The position numbers and the translations under genes are program-made. DNA of 11,343 bases from Spirochaetaceae bacterium. GTDB taxonomy: Bacteria > Spirochaetota > Spirochaetia > DSM-27196 > SKKC01. The notes beneath the pieces are model-generated. The model was not told the DNA's origin. It ran no database searches and saw only the letters and a program-made list of their open reading frames with translations. Shown here piece after piece: positions 1-6,978 of the stretch. The first letter of the stretch is position 1, and every line of letters begins with the position of its first letter. The DNA lies in the NCBI GenBank assembly GCA_003552745.1, contig PUOG01000176.1, positions 1 to 11,343 of the forward strand, written 5' to 3'.

Positions 1-2
1 AG

Positions 3-590
3 GGGCTGGCGTACGCGACCTACGACTACCCGGAGATGGTAGAGGATATGGTCGAGCGTGCATGTGTCCTCGTCGAGCGCTTTCTCGACCAGGTGCTGCC
101 GCACTTCGATTTCGATTTCGCAACCGGTTGGGAGGACATCTGCTTCAATAGCGGACCGATCGTCAGTGTCGGATTCTTCGAGCGTGTTGTGGTACCGCGC
201 TATAAAAGGCTGCGAGCGAAACTCGAAGCGCACGGGATAACGCTATGGTACACCGATACCGACGGCGATGTACGACCGTTGCTGCCCGGGTTTCTCGAGG
301 GAGGCATCAACACGCTCTTTCCGTACGAAGTACGCTCATGCACCCATCCGGGCGAGTTGCTGGACCAGTACCGGGGAGAGCTTCGGATCATGGGTGGAGT
401 AGACAAGATGAAGATGATCTCCGGCCGCAAGGCGATCGATGCCTATCTCGATTCGCTTATTCCGTATGTAAGGCGCGGCGGGTTCATACCGTTCTGTGAC
501 CATCGCTGCCCGCCCGATGTGACCTATGAGAACTACCTCTATTACCTCGATCGTAAAGAGGAGCTGTTCGGTCGCATCGACGGCGAATGA
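3..590 (+). CDS. Uroporphyrinogen-decarboxylase-superfamily protein (URO-D/MtaA-like), 5' truncated
   Basis: The C-terminal 195 residues of a protein whose start lies before the window; the frame is open from position 3 and ends at a TGA. The fold is assigned from a pattern shared with the next gene: a segment ending in a PRYKRL-type basic helix (cf. KPRL there), then a strand with DTDGDV (cf. HSDGDV), then GGINTLFPYE and GELRIMGGVDK, and a C-terminal VRRGGFIPFCDHRCPPDVTYENY, which fits the last beta-alpha unit of the COG0407 TIM barrel. True HemE acts in heme synthesis, but this branch usually lacks the HemE substrate signature and includes corrinoid methyltransferases and many enzymes of unknown substrate. 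No corrinoid protein is visible in the window. It is followed after 48 bp by a paralogue on the same strand, suggesting an operon. Family assignment is firm; substrate is unknown. Confidence 0.85.
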   Translation, partial: GLAYATYDYPEMVEDMVERACVLVERFLDQVLPHFDFDFATGWEDICFNSGPIVSVGFFERVVVPRYKRLRAKLEAHGITLWYTDTDGDVRPLLPGFLEGGINTLFPYEVRSCTHPGELLDQYRGELRIMGGVDKMKMISGRKAIDAYLDSLIPYVRRGGFIPFCDHRCPPDVTYENYLYYLDRKEELFGRIDGE

Positions 591-638
591 GCGTGCACGT
601 AGTTCATGACCGAAACGAACATATGAGGAGCCAGCCAA

Positions 639-1685
639 ATGGAATCAGTTCGCTGTCGAACCCTGGACACGATTCGCCGACGCGCGACGGGGTTCACTCC
701 GTTCGAGTTCGATCTCTGTCCGTCGCTCGAGGAGGAGTTCACTCGGAGAACCGGAAAAACGGACTACCGGGATTACTTCGGTATGCCGTTTCGGTGGCTC
801 TCCGCCGGTCCGCGAGAGCGCGAAGTCGACTTCGAACGCTATTTCGCAGACCCGGATGAGCTCTCCTATATCGACCCCTGGGGCGTCGGCCACCGCGCCG
901 GCGGCTTTGCCCATTTCGAGCGAATGGTGCCTCCGATGGAGGCGTTCACGACCGTCGAGGAGTTTGCTGATTATCCGTATCCGGACGCGGAAGCCGACTT
1001 CGACTGGGCGAGGGCCGCGAAGGAGATCGCCGAGATAAAGGAAGCGGATCTCGTAGCGGTTGCGGCAATGAACATCACCATCTTTGAGATCGCGTGGTAT
1101 ATGCGCGGCATGGAAACGTTCATGATCGATCTCGCTACACGTCCCGATCTTGCCGAGTACCACATGGACCGGATTACAGCGATCCGCCGCGGGTGTGCGA
1201 GGCGGTATGCAGTTTCCGGCGCCGATATTCTGCATCTCGGCGACGATGTAGCGACGCAGCGGGGAATGATGATCGCACCGGAGATGTGGCGACGCTATCT
1301 CAAGCCGCGTCTCGCCTCGGTGATCGCAGCAGCGCGGCAGGTCTCATCATCCATCATAATAGACTACCATTCCGACGGCGATGTGACCGGGATCGTCGAC
1401 GATTTGATCGAGATCGGAGTCGATCAGCTCAATCCGGTGCAGCCCGAATGCATGGACCCGTTCGACATCAAGCGCCGGTACGGCGATCGGCTGTCGTTGC
1501 GCGGGGCGGTCGGAACGCAAACGACGATGCCGTTCGGAACGCCGGAGGAAGTAGAGTCGGTCTGCCGGCGCCTCATCGACGAGCTGGGGCGTGGCGGTGG
1601 ATACGTACTCGCTCCCACGCACGTGCTCGAGCCGGAAGTCCCGTGGGAGAATATCGAGGCGCTGTGCCGTGCGGTCAAAGGGTAG
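639..1685 (+). CDS. Uroporphyrinogen-decarboxylase-superfamily protein (URO-D/MtaA-like)
   Basis: A complete 348-residue soluble protein of the URO-D/MtaA/CmuA superfamily (COG0407), normal in length for the group. Visible blocks: GDDVATQ (residues 201-207) followed by IAPEMWRRYLKPRL; YHSDGD (243-248), at the place where MtaA-type methyltransferases carry a metal-binding His; NPVQPEC (265-271); GAVGTQTTMPFGT (289-301); and a C-terminal GYVLAPTHVLEPEVPWENI (321-339). His244 and Cys271 could be metal ligands by analogy with MtaA (His-x-Cys and a distal Cys), but the full ligand set is not evident. The ATG is preceded by GAGGAG eight to nine bases upstream, and an in-frame TGA at 624-626 excludes an earlier start. 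Together with the preceding paralogue it may form a catabolic or demethylating pair; a housekeeping HemE role is unlikely because the HemE N-terminal substrate motif is not seen. Substrate unknown. Confidence 0.88.
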   Translation: MESVRCRTLDTIRRRATGFTPFEFDLCPSLEEEFTRRTGKTDYRDYFGMPFRWLSAGPREREVDFERYFADPDELSYIDPWGVGHRAGGFAHFERMVPPMEAFTTVEEFADYPYPDAEADFDWARAAKEIAEIKEADLVAVAAMNITIFEIAWYMRGMETFMIDLATRPDLAEYHMDRITAIRRGCARRYAVSGADILHLGDDVATQRGMMIAPEMWRRYLKPRLASVIAAARQVSSSIIIDYHSDGDVTGIVDDLIEIGVDQLNPVQPECMDPFDIKRRYGDRLSLRGAVGTQTTMPFGTPEEVESVCRRLIDELGRGGGYVLAPTHVLEPEVPWENIEALCRAVKG

Positions 1686-1700
1686 AGAGCGTCATTGGTC

Positions 1701-2795
1701 TCAAGGCGTCGGTAGATACTCCCGCGGATCGATCCAACGATAGTCGGCGTCTCGTGCGAGCTCATCCAGAAAGTACTTGTGTCCGGCACCGGTAATCGCA
1801 AGTATCCGTTCGGCGGCGTGTTCCTCTGCGGCGTCGTCGAGCCGAGCGAACATACGCTCGTTTCGCGTCCAGTATTTGTCGAGCTGTCGTTGACCGGCAT
1901 TCTTGAAGTCTATCGTGGGCAAGCTGTGCTCGTATGCCCAGTATTGCCGCGCGATCCGTTCCGGACTGTTGAGGGCGTGGAGTAACTCGGGGAGCGTATT
2001 ATCGTGCTCCTCAGTAAAACCGGCGAGCTCCCGGGAGCGGCGGTTCACATCCGGGAGGAGATCCCACAGGAGATCGAAACGTCCGGCAAGTAGTGAACGT
2101 GGCGCAACTTCATGGAGAAACCATTGCGCGTCAGCGCTCTGGTCGTCGAAAGGGACGAGGGCGGGGAGGTCGTGCCTCTCGGCAATCGAGTAACCGAGGC
2201 GAGCGTGTTCGCTCTCGCGGAACTCCTCCCACCATTGAGCGATCGCATCCTTCTCCGAGATCTCTTTGCAGTCGTAACGCGACCACCAGTATCCAGCATT
2301 GACCAGATCGCGGACCACGAAGTGAGCGCGGCCACGTTGGCATCCTTCTTCCGTCACTTCCCGCGAATCGATCCGACGCTCGGCGTCATCGGCAGACATT
2401 CCCCAACTGTCCGCGAGTTTTTCGAACGGTAGTTCGGGGCGATAGTCACGCCCAACCCCCGGCGGCCATTCGCCCGGCAAGTACTCTACGGCGACAAGAT
2501 CAGGCTTGAACCGGGATAGTGAGCGTATGACCTCCGTGAACTCCGACTCGGCATAGCCGTAATCTTCCTGCGCGAAATGCGGAGTACCGAGCACGAGGAT
2601 CTTCGGTGCGCCCTCCGCCATCGAGCCGTCGTAATCATCCAGATCGATTCGGGCATCGTCAGGCATGAGCTCGGAGATAGGAGTCGGATCATCGGTCCGC
2701 AGTCGGACTGCGATGACTATTCCGATCACAACGACCGCTGCGAGAACGCTTCCCATTGCCGCCGTTAGAAGGCGGACAGTTCGCGTGAATCCCAT
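1701..2795 (-). CDS. Membrane-anchored TraB/TIKI-fold protein (DUF5694-like), putative metal-dependent hydrolase
   Basis: 364 residues. The N-terminus is a short basic stretch followed by one hydrophobic helix (about residues 9-31, rich in Ala/Val/Ile) and then an acidic extracytoplasmic-type linker, so a signal anchor with the domain outside the cytoplasm is likely. The domain has the marks of the TraB/PrgY/GumN/TIKI superfamily: a first GX2H motif in LVLGTPHF (G70-H73), a conserved Glu in VAVEYL (E104), an RNERM motif (311-315) and a second GX2H motif in ITGAGH (G336-H339). The LGTPHF and GAGH wording is closest to DUF5694. In TIKI, the GX2H histidines and the Glu are tied to metal-dependent proteolysis; catalysis here is inferred. 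It is read after queF with a 63-bp gap, but a perfect TATAAT sits directly upstream, so it may be transcribed separately. An internal ATG at residue 14 is an alternative start but would shorten the anchor's basic side. Confidence 0.75.
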   Translation of the reverse strand: MGFTRTVRLLTAAMGSVLAAVVVIGIVIAVRLRTDDPTPISELMPDDARIDLDDYDGSMAEGAPKILVLGTPHFAQEDYGYAESEFTEVIRSLSRFKPDLVAVEYLPGEWPPGVGRDYRPELPFEKLADSWGMSADDAERRIDSREVTEEGCQRGRAHFVVRDLVNAGYWWSRYDCKEISEKDAIAQWWEEFRESEHARLGYSIAERHDLPALVPFDDQSADAQWFLHEVAPRSLLAGRFDLLWDLLPDVNRRSRELAGFTEEHDNTLPELLHALNSPERIARQYWAYEHSLPTIDFKNAGQRQLDKYWTRNERMFARLDDAAEEHAAERILAITGAGHKYFLDELARDADYRWIDPREYLPTP

Positions 2796-2801
2796 GCACG
2801 G

Positions 2802-2832
2802 ATTATAAGGGTGACGCGTGCGTCCGACGCAA
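2802..2832 (-). promoter_or_regulatory. Candidate sigma70-type promoter for the TraB/TIKI-like gene
   Basis: On the minus strand a perfect TATAAT (plus 2802-2807) lies 6 nt before the ATG, with a weak TTGCGT -35 match (2827-2832) and a long 19-nt spacer. The expected transcription start, about 7 nt after the -10 box, falls on or beside the A of the ATG, so the mRNA would be leaderless. In agreement, no Shine-Dalgarno sequence stands before this ATG. The poor -35 and spacer keep confidence moderate. Confidence 0.45.
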
Positions 2833-2858
2833 GGTCACTCGAATAACGCCTCTGAAGG

Positions 2859-3350
2859 TCATCCTCGCCCGCGGTATGGACTGACACTCTGCTCGGCGAT
2901 CCAGACATCGCCCGGTGGCGGACCGCTCTGGTAGAAGACGTCGATGGGAATACCGCCGCGCGGGTACCAGTAGCCGCCGATTCGCAGCCAGTGCGGATCG
3001 AGGAGCGTCTCGAGGCGCTTCGCGATCGCGACGGTGCACTCCTCGTGGAACGCGCCGTGATTTCGGAACGACGTCAGGTAGAGCTTCAGCGATTTGCTCT
3101 CGACAATGAGCTCTCTCGGTACGTAATCGATCACCAGATGCGCGAAATCCGGCTGTCCGGTTACCGGGCAGAGGGAGGTAAACTCCGGGCAGGTGAACCG
3201 TACGACGTACAGCCGGTCGCGATGGGGATTCGCGACGCTCTCCAGCCTCGCCTCTTCCGGCGACGGCGGAATGGGTGTCGCATCGCCGAGCTGACTTAAG
3301 GAAGGTGATGCTTCGGTCGCGCCTTCGTTCACATCATTCTCTTGACTCAT
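2859..3350 (-). CDS. queF: NADPH-dependent 7-cyano-7-deazaguanine reductase (preQ0 reductase), type I
   Basis: Reduces preQ0 to preQ1 with two NADPH in queuosine biosynthesis; cytosolic, of the tunnelling (T-fold) family. The 163 residues match the single-domain type I (YkvM-like) enzyme rather than the about 280-residue type II. Seen directly: the catalytic Cys in SLCPVTGQPDF (C61) with Asp68 seven residues on, the QueF signature ESKSLKLY (84-91) including the substrate-binding Glu84, the SFRNHG segment, and FHE (101-103). The first about 40 residues are a low-complexity Ser/Pro/Glu leader not needed for the fold. The start is supported by GGGAG about 8 nt before the ATG. The first codons overlap the end of the yhhQ-type gene by 17 bp in another frame, which predicts translational coupling. 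Identification is firm. Confidence 0.97.
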   Translation of the reverse strand: MSQENDVNEGATEASPSLSQLGDATPIPPSPEEARLESVANPHRDRLYVVRFTCPEFTSLCPVTGQPDFAHLVIDYVPRELIVESKSLKLYLTSFRNHGAFHEECTVAIAKRLETLLDPHWLRIGGYWYPRGGIPIDVFYQSGPPPGDVWIAEQSVSPYRGRG

Positions 3351-4065
3351 TGCTTCTCCCTATCCGGCCGCCCGCCCAGGCCACGATTCCATACACGATC
3401 GGTGTATCGAGGGCGGCAATCGCGAGTTTCACTACCCACTGTCCGAAGATCAGCGGCGCGATCGGCAGCACGCCGGCGAATGCGACGGTGACGAAGACCG
3501 CCGAATCGAGCAGCTGCGCCACCGCGGTGGAGGCGTTGTTCCGCAGCCACAGGAAGCGCCCGTCGGTCGCCCGTCGAATGCGCGCGAACAACCAGACATC
3601 GATCGACTGGCTGAAGATGTAGGCGATAACACTTCCGAGAATGACCCGCTCGCTTTGCAGCAGCACCGCCTCGAATGCTTCCTGCTCGTCCCACATCGGC
3701 GCCGCCGGCCAGACAATCGCGAGGGCGATGAGCGCGGCTACGAAGGCGAGGGTTACGAATCCTGCGATAACGATCCGATAGGCAGCACGTGGCCCGAAGA
3801 GCTCGTTCGTTATATCGGTGGCCAGAAAGGTGAGCGAGAAGGCGAGAACTCCCGCAGGCACCGAGAGGCCTCCGACAGAGATGATCTTCGTCGCGAGAAC
3901 CGCAGAGATGACCAGCGCGCCGCTGAATACGGCGGTTAGCACGGCATACATTCCGAGCGATGTCCGCTGCCCGGCGTCGGGAATCGAGTCTGGGTTTTGC
4001 TTCGAATGTCGTGTCATACAGTTGTCCCACGATCGCGGGCGAGATATCCGGGTGAACGGTGGCAT
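3334..4065 (-). CDS. yhhQ: YhhQ/QPTR-family queuosine precursor transporter
   Basis: An integral membrane protein of the QPTR family (VUT superfamily, COG1738), which imports preQ0/preQ1 in E. coli. Seen: about six hydrophobic helices, starting with GMYAVLTAVFSGALVISAVLATKII, then VPAGVLAFSLTFLATDITNELFG (the acidic/Asn pair TDITNE is typical of the family), a Trp/acidic loop, and near the end QLLDSAVFVTVAF and FGQWVVKLAIAALDTPIVY. Length 243 aa from the first ATG, or 227 aa from the ATG at 4017, which begins MTRHSKQNPDS and lies closer to the usual family start; the latter has GGGA 9-12 nt upstream, the former no convincing Shine-Dalgarno site. The 3' end overlaps queF by 17 bp, and the coupling of importer with preQ0 reductase supports the substrate. 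Family certain, exact substrate inferred. Confidence 0.93.
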   Translation of the reverse strand: MPPFTRISRPRSWDNCMTRHSKQNPDSIPDAGQRTSLGMYAVLTAVFSGALVISAVLATKIISVGGLSVPAGVLAFSLTFLATDITNELFGPRAAYRIVIAGFVTLAFVAALIALAIVWPAAPMWDEQEAFEAVLLQSERVILGSVIAYIFSQSIDVWLFARIRRATDGRFLWLRNNASTAVAQLLDSAVFVTVAFAGVLPIAPLIFGQWVVKLAIAALDTPIVYGIVAWAGGRIGRSNESRE

Positions 4066-4083
4066 ACCGTACCGGGATTGATG

Positions 4084-4108
4084 CTGCGGTTCAAGCGCGT
4101 TGCCGCAG
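4084..4108 (-). other. Hairpin between kinase and yhhQ genes
   Basis: CTGCGG (4084-4089) pairs with CCGCAG (4103-4108); inside it CAA (4092-4094) pairs with TTG (4100-4102), giving about nine base pairs with a 2-nt bulge and a 5-nt loop. No T-run follows on the minus strand, so it is not a standard terminator. It lies just upstream of the queuosine transporter gene but does not show the A-rich tail of a preQ1-I riboswitch. A processing, attenuation or chance structure are all possible. Confidence 0.3.
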
Positions 4109-4119
4109 TGCGACCCCGC

Positions 4120-6093
4120 CTATCGAGGTATGCGTAACTCGGCGCGCACTCCGCTATCACCTTCGATCGTTATTCTGCCGCCGAGCTGTTCGGCGAACGA
4201 GTGAACGAGTTGCAGGCCGAGACCCGTCCCGTCCGTCGCGCTCCGGGACGCAGGAAAGCCGCACCCGTTGTCTTCCACAACGAGAACGATCTCCTCATCC
4301 GCGCCGGCATCCACCGTGATACTCACCGACCCGCTTCGATTGTCGTGAAAACCGTGCTCCAGGCTGTTGGTAATCAGCTCGTTAACGATAAGCGCGATCG
4401 GGATGGCGCGATCGACATCCATGGTTAACGTTGGTGCGTTCAGGTTAATGCTGACAAGGGTGTTCAGCTCTGCGAGCGATGCGGTGAGGGGCCCGAGATA
4501 GCTGTTGAGGTCGGTCGTCGCCACGCGATCCGACCTCACGAGTTGCTCGTAGGCAAGGGCCAGGGCGTTCACTCGCGCCCGTGCGGTGTCGAGAACCCGT
4601 CTGTCGGCGCCCTCGAGCGTCTGCATTTGCAGGTTGAGCATACTGCTCACCAATTGCAGATTGTTCTTCACACGATGGTGGATCTCGCGAATCAGCGATT
4701 CGCGCTCGTCGATCGCCGCCTTCAGTTGCTTCTCATACTCTTTACGTTCGGTAATATCACGGTTGATCGACAGATGTACGCCCGGTAGTACATCCGCCAC
4801 TGCATAGAACTCCACCGTGCGAATCTGACCATCGCTTCGCGCGAGGCGGAACTCACCGGTGCTCCACCTGTGTTCCTTGAACCGTCGCCATCGAGCAAGG
4901 AGCGATTCAGGATCCGCCCCGTGCATAATCTCCGCGATGTCACGCCCTCGAGCCTCTTCGTGGGAGAGGCCGGTCAGCTCGAGTGCGGCCGGGTTCAGCT
5001 CGATGTAGCGGCGGTCGTCATCGATCAGCGCTATCGCGTCGAGTGCCGACTCGAAGACGGCGGTGAGCTTCCGCGACGATTCGAGAACCGCTTCGCTGTC
5101 GATTCGCTGTTCGATCGCGGCACCGAGTCGTTCGACGATCACGTCGAGGAGCGTGTCTTCTTCGCGGAGAAAGGGCGGAGTATTCTGCGCGAAGTGTGTC
5201 GTGTCGACGTATACCTCCAGCCTTCCGTACGCATTACCATGGACCATCAACTCGCGAACGTGCTTGTTCTCCGTCTCAAGGAAGTGCGCGCTGCGGTACT
5301 CACTCGACGGCAGGATCACGCGGCAGTGCGTGGCGTCCGGATAGTGAAAGCCGGCCGGTATGCTGTTGACCACGTCCCGGTACAGCCGGTCGCTTCGCAC
5401 TCCGTGTTCAACGATCAGTTGCGAGATCCGATTCAGGCACCGCAGCTCCTTCTCCCGCTCGGAGAGTTCGCGAATTATCGCAACGACTCCGTTACGGGCC
5501 GTGTCCGGAAGCTCGACCGCCGATACGCGGATCTCGGCGGGGAAGTGCGAGCCGTCTCGCCGCCGCATCGGATACTCCACGATGAACGCTTCATTACGGT
5601 CTGGAATCGCATCGATACGTCGAGCGAAGTCGCTGAAGTGCTCGGTGTCGATGTGCAGTGATTCGGTGGTAGCGCCGATCATCTCCGCCGGGGGAAAGCC
5701 GAACACACGCTCTGATGCATCGCCGGCCTGCACTATAGTGCCGCCGTCGCCTTCAATGACGAGTATGACCTCATCGAGATTCGCGAAGAGTGCCTGGAGA
5801 ATCCCGTTAGAATGATCGGCAGCAGATGCCGGCGGACCTCCGGTCTCTCGCCGAGAAGTGTCGAATGTCGCCCGGACAGCGGAAAAGAGTCGGATCAAAG
5901 CGTTTGCACAAACCTCCACCTGGCGCGCGATAAGCGATACCGTGTCGTTACGAAGAGTATTCTTGATTGCCCCCAGCGATGCAAGAGTGGGACCGGCCCC
6001 GTCTCGGTCCCGTGCCGGGTCGCCTGTGCGGACCAGCCACGCTACGGCGCTCCCGCCACGAGAGCCGACCTCTCGTTTGCTTTTGCACGCCAA
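4120..6093 (-). CDS. Soluble PAS-GAF-like-PAS sensor histidine kinase, HisKA_2/HWE-related class
   Basis: Up to 657 residues with no membrane helix, so a cytoplasmic sensor. Domains in order: PAS at about 97-212 (DGSHFPAEIRVS is a typical PAS core end), a GAF-like module at about 218-332 (LNRISQLI ... GFHYPDATHCRVIL ... GRLEVYVD ... REEDTLLDVIVERLG) of the sort found between PAS domains in many bacterial and archaeal kinases, a second PAS at about 342-452, then HisKA_2 with EIHHRVKNNLQ (470-480; phospho-acceptor among H472/H473) and an ATPase with N-box NELITNSLEHGF (571-582), DNGCGFP (608-614) and GTGLGLQLV (622-630). No receiver domain or response regulator is present. The start is unresolved: the given one is a TTG at 6093; the first 58 residues look non-conserved, and a GTG at 5919 (residue 59) is plausible. 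No in-frame ATG occurs before the first PAS. Ligand unknown. Confidence 0.9.
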   Translation of the reverse strand: MACKSKREVGSRGGSAVAWLVRTGDPARDRDGAGPTLASLGAIKNTLRNDTVSLIARQVEVCANALIRLFSAVRATFDTSRRETGGPPASAADHSNGILQALFANLDEVILVIEGDGGTIVQAGDASERVFGFPPAEMIGATTESLHIDTEHFSDFARRIDAIPDRNEAFIVEYPMRRRDGSHFPAEIRVSAVELPDTARNGVVAIIRELSEREKELRCLNRISQLIVEHGVRSDRLYRDVVNSIPAGFHYPDATHCRVILPSSEYRSAHFLETENKHVRELMVHGNAYGRLEVYVDTTHFAQNTPPFLREEDTLLDVIVERLGAAIEQRIDSEAVLESSRKLTAVFESALDAIALIDDDRRYIELNPAALELTGLSHEEARGRDIAEIMHGADPESLLARWRRFKEHRWSTGEFRLARSDGQIRTVEFYAVADVLPGVHLSINRDITERKEYEKQLKAAIDERESLIREIHHRVKNNLQLVSSMLNLQMQTLEGADRRVLDTARARVNALALAYEQLVRSDRVATTDLNSYLGPLTASLAELNTLVSINLNAPTLTMDVDRAIPIALIVNELITNSLEHGFHDNRSGSVSITVDAGADEEIVLVVEDNGCGFPASRSATDGTGLGLQLVHSFAEQLGGRITIEGDSGVRAELRIPR

Positions 6094-6106
6094 CCCGGAA
6101 TATTCT
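6077..6106 (+). promoter_or_regulatory. Possible promoter of the SDR-desaturase operon
   Basis: TTGCTT (6077-6082), an 18-nt spacer and TATTCT (6101-6106) precede the SDR start by 7 nt. Matches are 3/6 and 4/6, so support is weak, but there is no Shine-Dalgarno site before the ATG at 6114 and the predicted transcription start again falls at the start codon, as for the TraB/TIKI-like gene. The site would lie within or just beside the 5' end of the divergent kinase gene. Confidence 0.28.
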
Positions 6107-6113
6107 TCGAAGC

Positions 6114-6941
6114 ATGGAGCAGCAGCATCGAACTCCCAAACGTCGCCGGTGGGCCGATCACACCGTTACGGTTACCGGATCGAGCTCCGGGGTAGGCCGG
6201 GAGACGGCGCGACAGTTTGCCGAAGGGGGTGCGAGACTCGTAATCCACGGTCGCGATGCGACCAAGCTCGAGAAGGTGCGAGAAATACTCGAGCAGCTCG
6301 GGGCGGAAGTCCGCGCCGTTAGCGGCGATGTTGCAGAAGCGGAAACCGCGAGAGCGCTTGCGGAGGCCGCGGAAGCGCTTGGGGGATGCTCGGTACTGGT
6401 CAACAATGCCGGCATGTCGATGCGCGGCAACTTTCGCGATATTGCGCCGGAGGTCTTTTCGACGGTTGTGGAGACGAATGTGGTCGGGTCGGCATTGGTC
6501 ACCCAGGCCTTTCTCGATCAGATCATCCGAACAAACGGCTCAATCGTCTTCATATCGAGTGTCACCGGAATGACCGGCTTCCCCGGTATCTCGATCTATG
6601 CCGCTGCGAAGATGGCGTTAACCGGTCTCGCCGAATCGCTACGCGGTGAGTTGCTTGCAAGCGGTGTGCACGTTTCGGTAGTCTATCTCGGGTTCACCGA
6701 GAATGACGAGGACAAGCAGATTCTCTCTGCCGACGGCACCAATCTGAAACTCAAGCGGCGTTACGATATGACCCAGCGTGAAGTCGCTTCCGCGATCGAA
6801 CGTGCGGTGCGTCGGCGGAAAAAGAAGGTCGTTCTCACCTGGAAAGGAACGCTGCTGCGCGTCCTCCAGCGGGTTTCGCCGACGCTTGTGTCGGCAATCG
6901 TGCGACGTTCGGGCGGTCGCTTCCACCAGATGCGACAGTAA
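6114..6941 (+). CDS. Short-chain dehydrogenase/reductase (classical SDR)
   Basis: 275 residues, a normal classical-SDR length. Seen: cofactor motif TGSSSGVG (21-28), an Arg in HGRD (47 in the second-strand region) suggesting NADP(H) preference, GDVAE (71-75) for the adenine pocket, NNAG (97-100), Asn122 in ETNVVGS, catalytic Ser148/149 in FISSV, and YAAAK (162-166) with Tyr162 and Lys166. The C-terminus is strongly basic (RRRKKK at 233-238) followed by an amphipathic stretch LLRVLQRVSPTLVSAIVRR, which could bind membranes; similar tails occur in SDRs acting on lipids such as 3-ketosphinganine-reductase-like proteins. The frame stays open upstream to 5967, but those 49 residues look non-conserved and the ATG here gives the expected N-terminus. 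Only 37 bp separates it from the carotenoid desaturase, so a lipid or carotenoid substrate is a fair inference, not proven. Confidence 0.9.
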   Translation: MEQQHRTPKRRRWADHTVTVTGSSSGVGRETARQFAEGGARLVIHGRDATKLEKVREILEQLGAEVRAVSGDVAEAETARALAEAAEALGGCSVLVNNAGMSMRGNFRDIAPEVFSTVVETNVVGSALVTQAFLDQIIRTNGSIVFISSVTGMTGFPGISIYAAAKMALTGLAESLRGELLASGVHVSVVYLGFTENDEDKQILSADGTNLKLKRRYDMTQREVASAIERAVRRRKKKVVLTWKGTLLRVLQRVSPTLVSAIVRRSGGRFHQMRQ

Positions 6942-6966
6942 AGGTCCATTATAACGCGAATTCGGC

Positions 6967-6972
6967 GGAAGG
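6967..6972 (+). promoter_or_regulatory. Ribosome binding site that sets the desaturase GTG start
   Basis: GGAAGG ends 6 nt before the GTG at 6979. It lies in the 37-bp gap after the SDR stop and supports the GTG, rather than a later ATG, as the start codon; the GTG also places the FAD motif at the usual residue 8-16. Confidence 0.6.
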
Positions 6973-6978
6973 TTTTCT

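Noticed and set aside
639..1685. A housekeeping heme gene hemE
   Set aside because: The HemE N-terminal substrate-binding signature is not seen, there are two unlike copies in tandem, and no other heme gene is nearby.
1094..1795. A 233-codon plus-strand frame overlapping the second URO-D-like gene
   Set aside because: Arg/Ser-rich shadow translation of a gene with clear family motifs in the other frame.
4018..4119. A preQ1 riboswitch upstream of the queuosine transporter
   Set aside because: The leader lacks the A-rich tail and CTAA-type pairing segment of preQ1-I, and no recognisable preQ1-II or III layout; only a simple bulged hairpin is present.
4870..5661. A 263-codon open frame on the plus strand opposite the kinase
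   Set aside because: It covers the GAF-like and PAS domains of the kinase; no family motif is seen and no ribosome site supports it.
4120..6093. A LOV or blue-light sensing role for the kinase, suggested by nearness to a carotenoid gene
   Set aside because: Neither PAS domain contains the cysteine motif of LOV domains (NCRFLQ-type), and no bilin-binding phytochrome GAF cysteine context is seen.
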